Source: Pontiella desulfatans (GTDB taxonomy: Bacteria > Verrucomicrobiota > Kiritimatiellia > Kiritimatiellales > Pontiellaceae). From it: DNA of 14,722 nucleotides. The position numbers and the translations under genes are program-made. Shown here one piece after another: positions 14,093 through 14,722 of the stretch (its first letter is position 1; each line of letters begins with the position of its first letter). The stretch is taken from NCBI GenBank assembly GCA_029287275.1, contig JARFRL010000430.1, forward strand, positions 1-14,722. Direction: 5' to 3'. Below the pieces are notes generated by a model. That model ran no database searches. It was not told the DNA's origin and saw only the letters and a list, made by a program, of their open reading frames with translations.

Positions 14093-14722
14093 TCAAAAGA
14101 GATCCAATTGCGAAACGTTGGCCTTCAGCTTGTGCGGACGCTTCTTCGCGATCTTGGGCTGCCCGGTGTCGCCAAACTCGCCCTCCTCGAGATTCGTCAG
14201 AATGTCGTTGGCGCGCGCGATCACTTCGTCGGGCAGGCCGGCGAGCCGCGCCACTTGAATGCCATAACTCTTGTCCGCCGCGCCGGGAACGATTTTACGT
14301 AGAAACGTGATCGCGTGGCCCTTTTCCTTCACCAGCACGCTGAAGTTCTGAACGTTCGGCAAGGTGAGCGCCAGATCCGTCAGTTCGTGGTAATGCGTCG
14401 CGAAAAGCGTCTTCGCCTTCATCGCCTCGTTCTTGCAGAGGAACTCCGCGACGGACCACGCGATGCTAATGCCGTCGAAGGTGCTGGTGCCGCGGCCGAT
14501 CTCGTCGAGCACGATCAGGCTTTTCGGCGTGGCGTTGTTCAGGATGTTCGCGGTCTCCTGCATCTCGACCATGAAGGTGGAGCGCCCGCGGGCGAGATCG
14601 TCGCTCGCTCCGACGCGGGTGAACACGCGGTCCACGACGCCGATCTCCGCGGCCTCGGCCGGCACGAAACAGCCCATGTGCGCCATGATCGTGATCAGCG
14701 CGACCTGCCGGATATACGTCGA
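14093..14722 (-). CDS. mutS: DNA mismatch repair protein MutS, C-terminal part (cut by window edge)
   Basis: MutS recognises mismatches and uses its ABC-type ATPase to signal MutL. Only the last 209 residues are here. The window begins within the Walker A motif: STYIRQVALITIMAHMG follows the GK that lies off the edge. Then come VPAEAAEIGVVDRVFTRVGASDD, the ABC signature-like RGRSTFMVEMQE, Walker B SLIVLDEIGRGTSTFDG, and ATHYHELT. The helix-turn-helix dimer region is SYGIQVARLAGLPDEVIARANDIL. A basic linker leads to the C-terminal VSQLDLF. QLDLF matches the consensus beta-clamp-binding pentapeptide. The protein ends there, without the extra C-terminal tetramerisation helices found in E. coli MutS. 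This is canonical MutS1, not MutS2, because no Smr domain follows. The 78-bp gap to the next gene (14015-14092) holds no clear terminator. Confidence 0.97.
   Translation of the reverse strand, partial: STYIRQVALITIMAHMGCFVPAEAAEIGVVDRVFTRVGASDDLARGRSTFMVEMQETANILNNATPKSLIVLDEIGRGTSTFDGISIAWSVAEFLCKNEAMKAKTLFATHYHELTDLALTLPNVQNFSVLVKEKGHAITFLRKIVPGAADKSYGIQVARLAGLPDEVIARANDILTNLEEGEFGDTGQPKIAKKRPHKLKANVSQLDLF

Noticed and set aside
1..14722. CRISPR array, tRNA/rRNA genes, insertion sequences, toxin-antitoxin or defence genes
   Set aside because: Reading both strands, I found no regularly spaced repeats, no tRNA-like cloverleaf segments, no transposase or integrase motifs and no small toxin-antitoxin gene pair.

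Overview
The window is a dense, GC-rich (roughly high 50s to 60 % by eye) stretch of bacterial chromosome with 16 protein genes, two of them cut by the window edges, and little non-coding DNA. Nearly all genes are housekeeping. I see no rRNA, tRNA, IS element, prophage, CRISPR array or defence island. RNase R and RNase Y occur together, with GlgA, a GtrA-like protein, a GHL10 family protein and a Sec-exported nickel-superoxide-dismutase-like protein. This suits a Gram-negative-like, deeply branching or uncultured bacterium (deltaproteobacteria-like, planctomycete-like or a candidate phylum), but the sequence alone does not fix the phylum.

Layout. 1-747 (-) is the N-terminal part of RNase R. 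It diverges from glgA (773-2227, +), which overlaps yraN (2211-2642, +). Convergent to these lies a probable minus-strand operon rny-upp-sodN (5314 down to 2649). It is driven by a good sigma70-type promoter at 5415-5443 and apparently ends at a perfect intrinsic terminator buried inside yraN (2505-2544). Upstream on the same strand are rarA and fau (7325 to 5453, overlapping by 11 bp). A 377-bp gene-free region (7326-7702) holds palindromes and a direct repeat. It precedes gtrA (7703-8194, +), which overlaps tail-to-tail with a second minus-strand operon, pyrH-frr-coaC-coaB (10729 down to 8178). Here the usual coaBC fusion is split into two genes joined at TGATG. Divergent from pyrH is a membrane-anchored GHL10 protein (10825-12021, +). 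Convergent to that is a 657-residue membrane protein with C-terminal TPRs (12041-14014, -). The C-terminal 210 residues of MutS (14093-14722, -) run off the right edge.

Functional themes are RNA turnover (rnr, rny), nucleotide supply (upp, pyrH), translation recycling (frr), CoA and folate cofactor synthesis (coaB, coaC, fau), replication and repair (rarA, mutS, yraN), glycogen synthesis (glgA), cell-envelope sugar chemistry (gtrA-like, GHL10, GT-C-like/TPR) and extracytoplasmic superoxide defence (sodN). I do not find a clearly new multi-gene system. The points most worth a second look are the Sec-type NiSOD, the terminator that doubles as conserved yraN coding sequence, Ser for Lys at the ADP-glucose-binding position of GlgA, the split coaBC, and the palindrome-rich gene-free region at 7326-7702.
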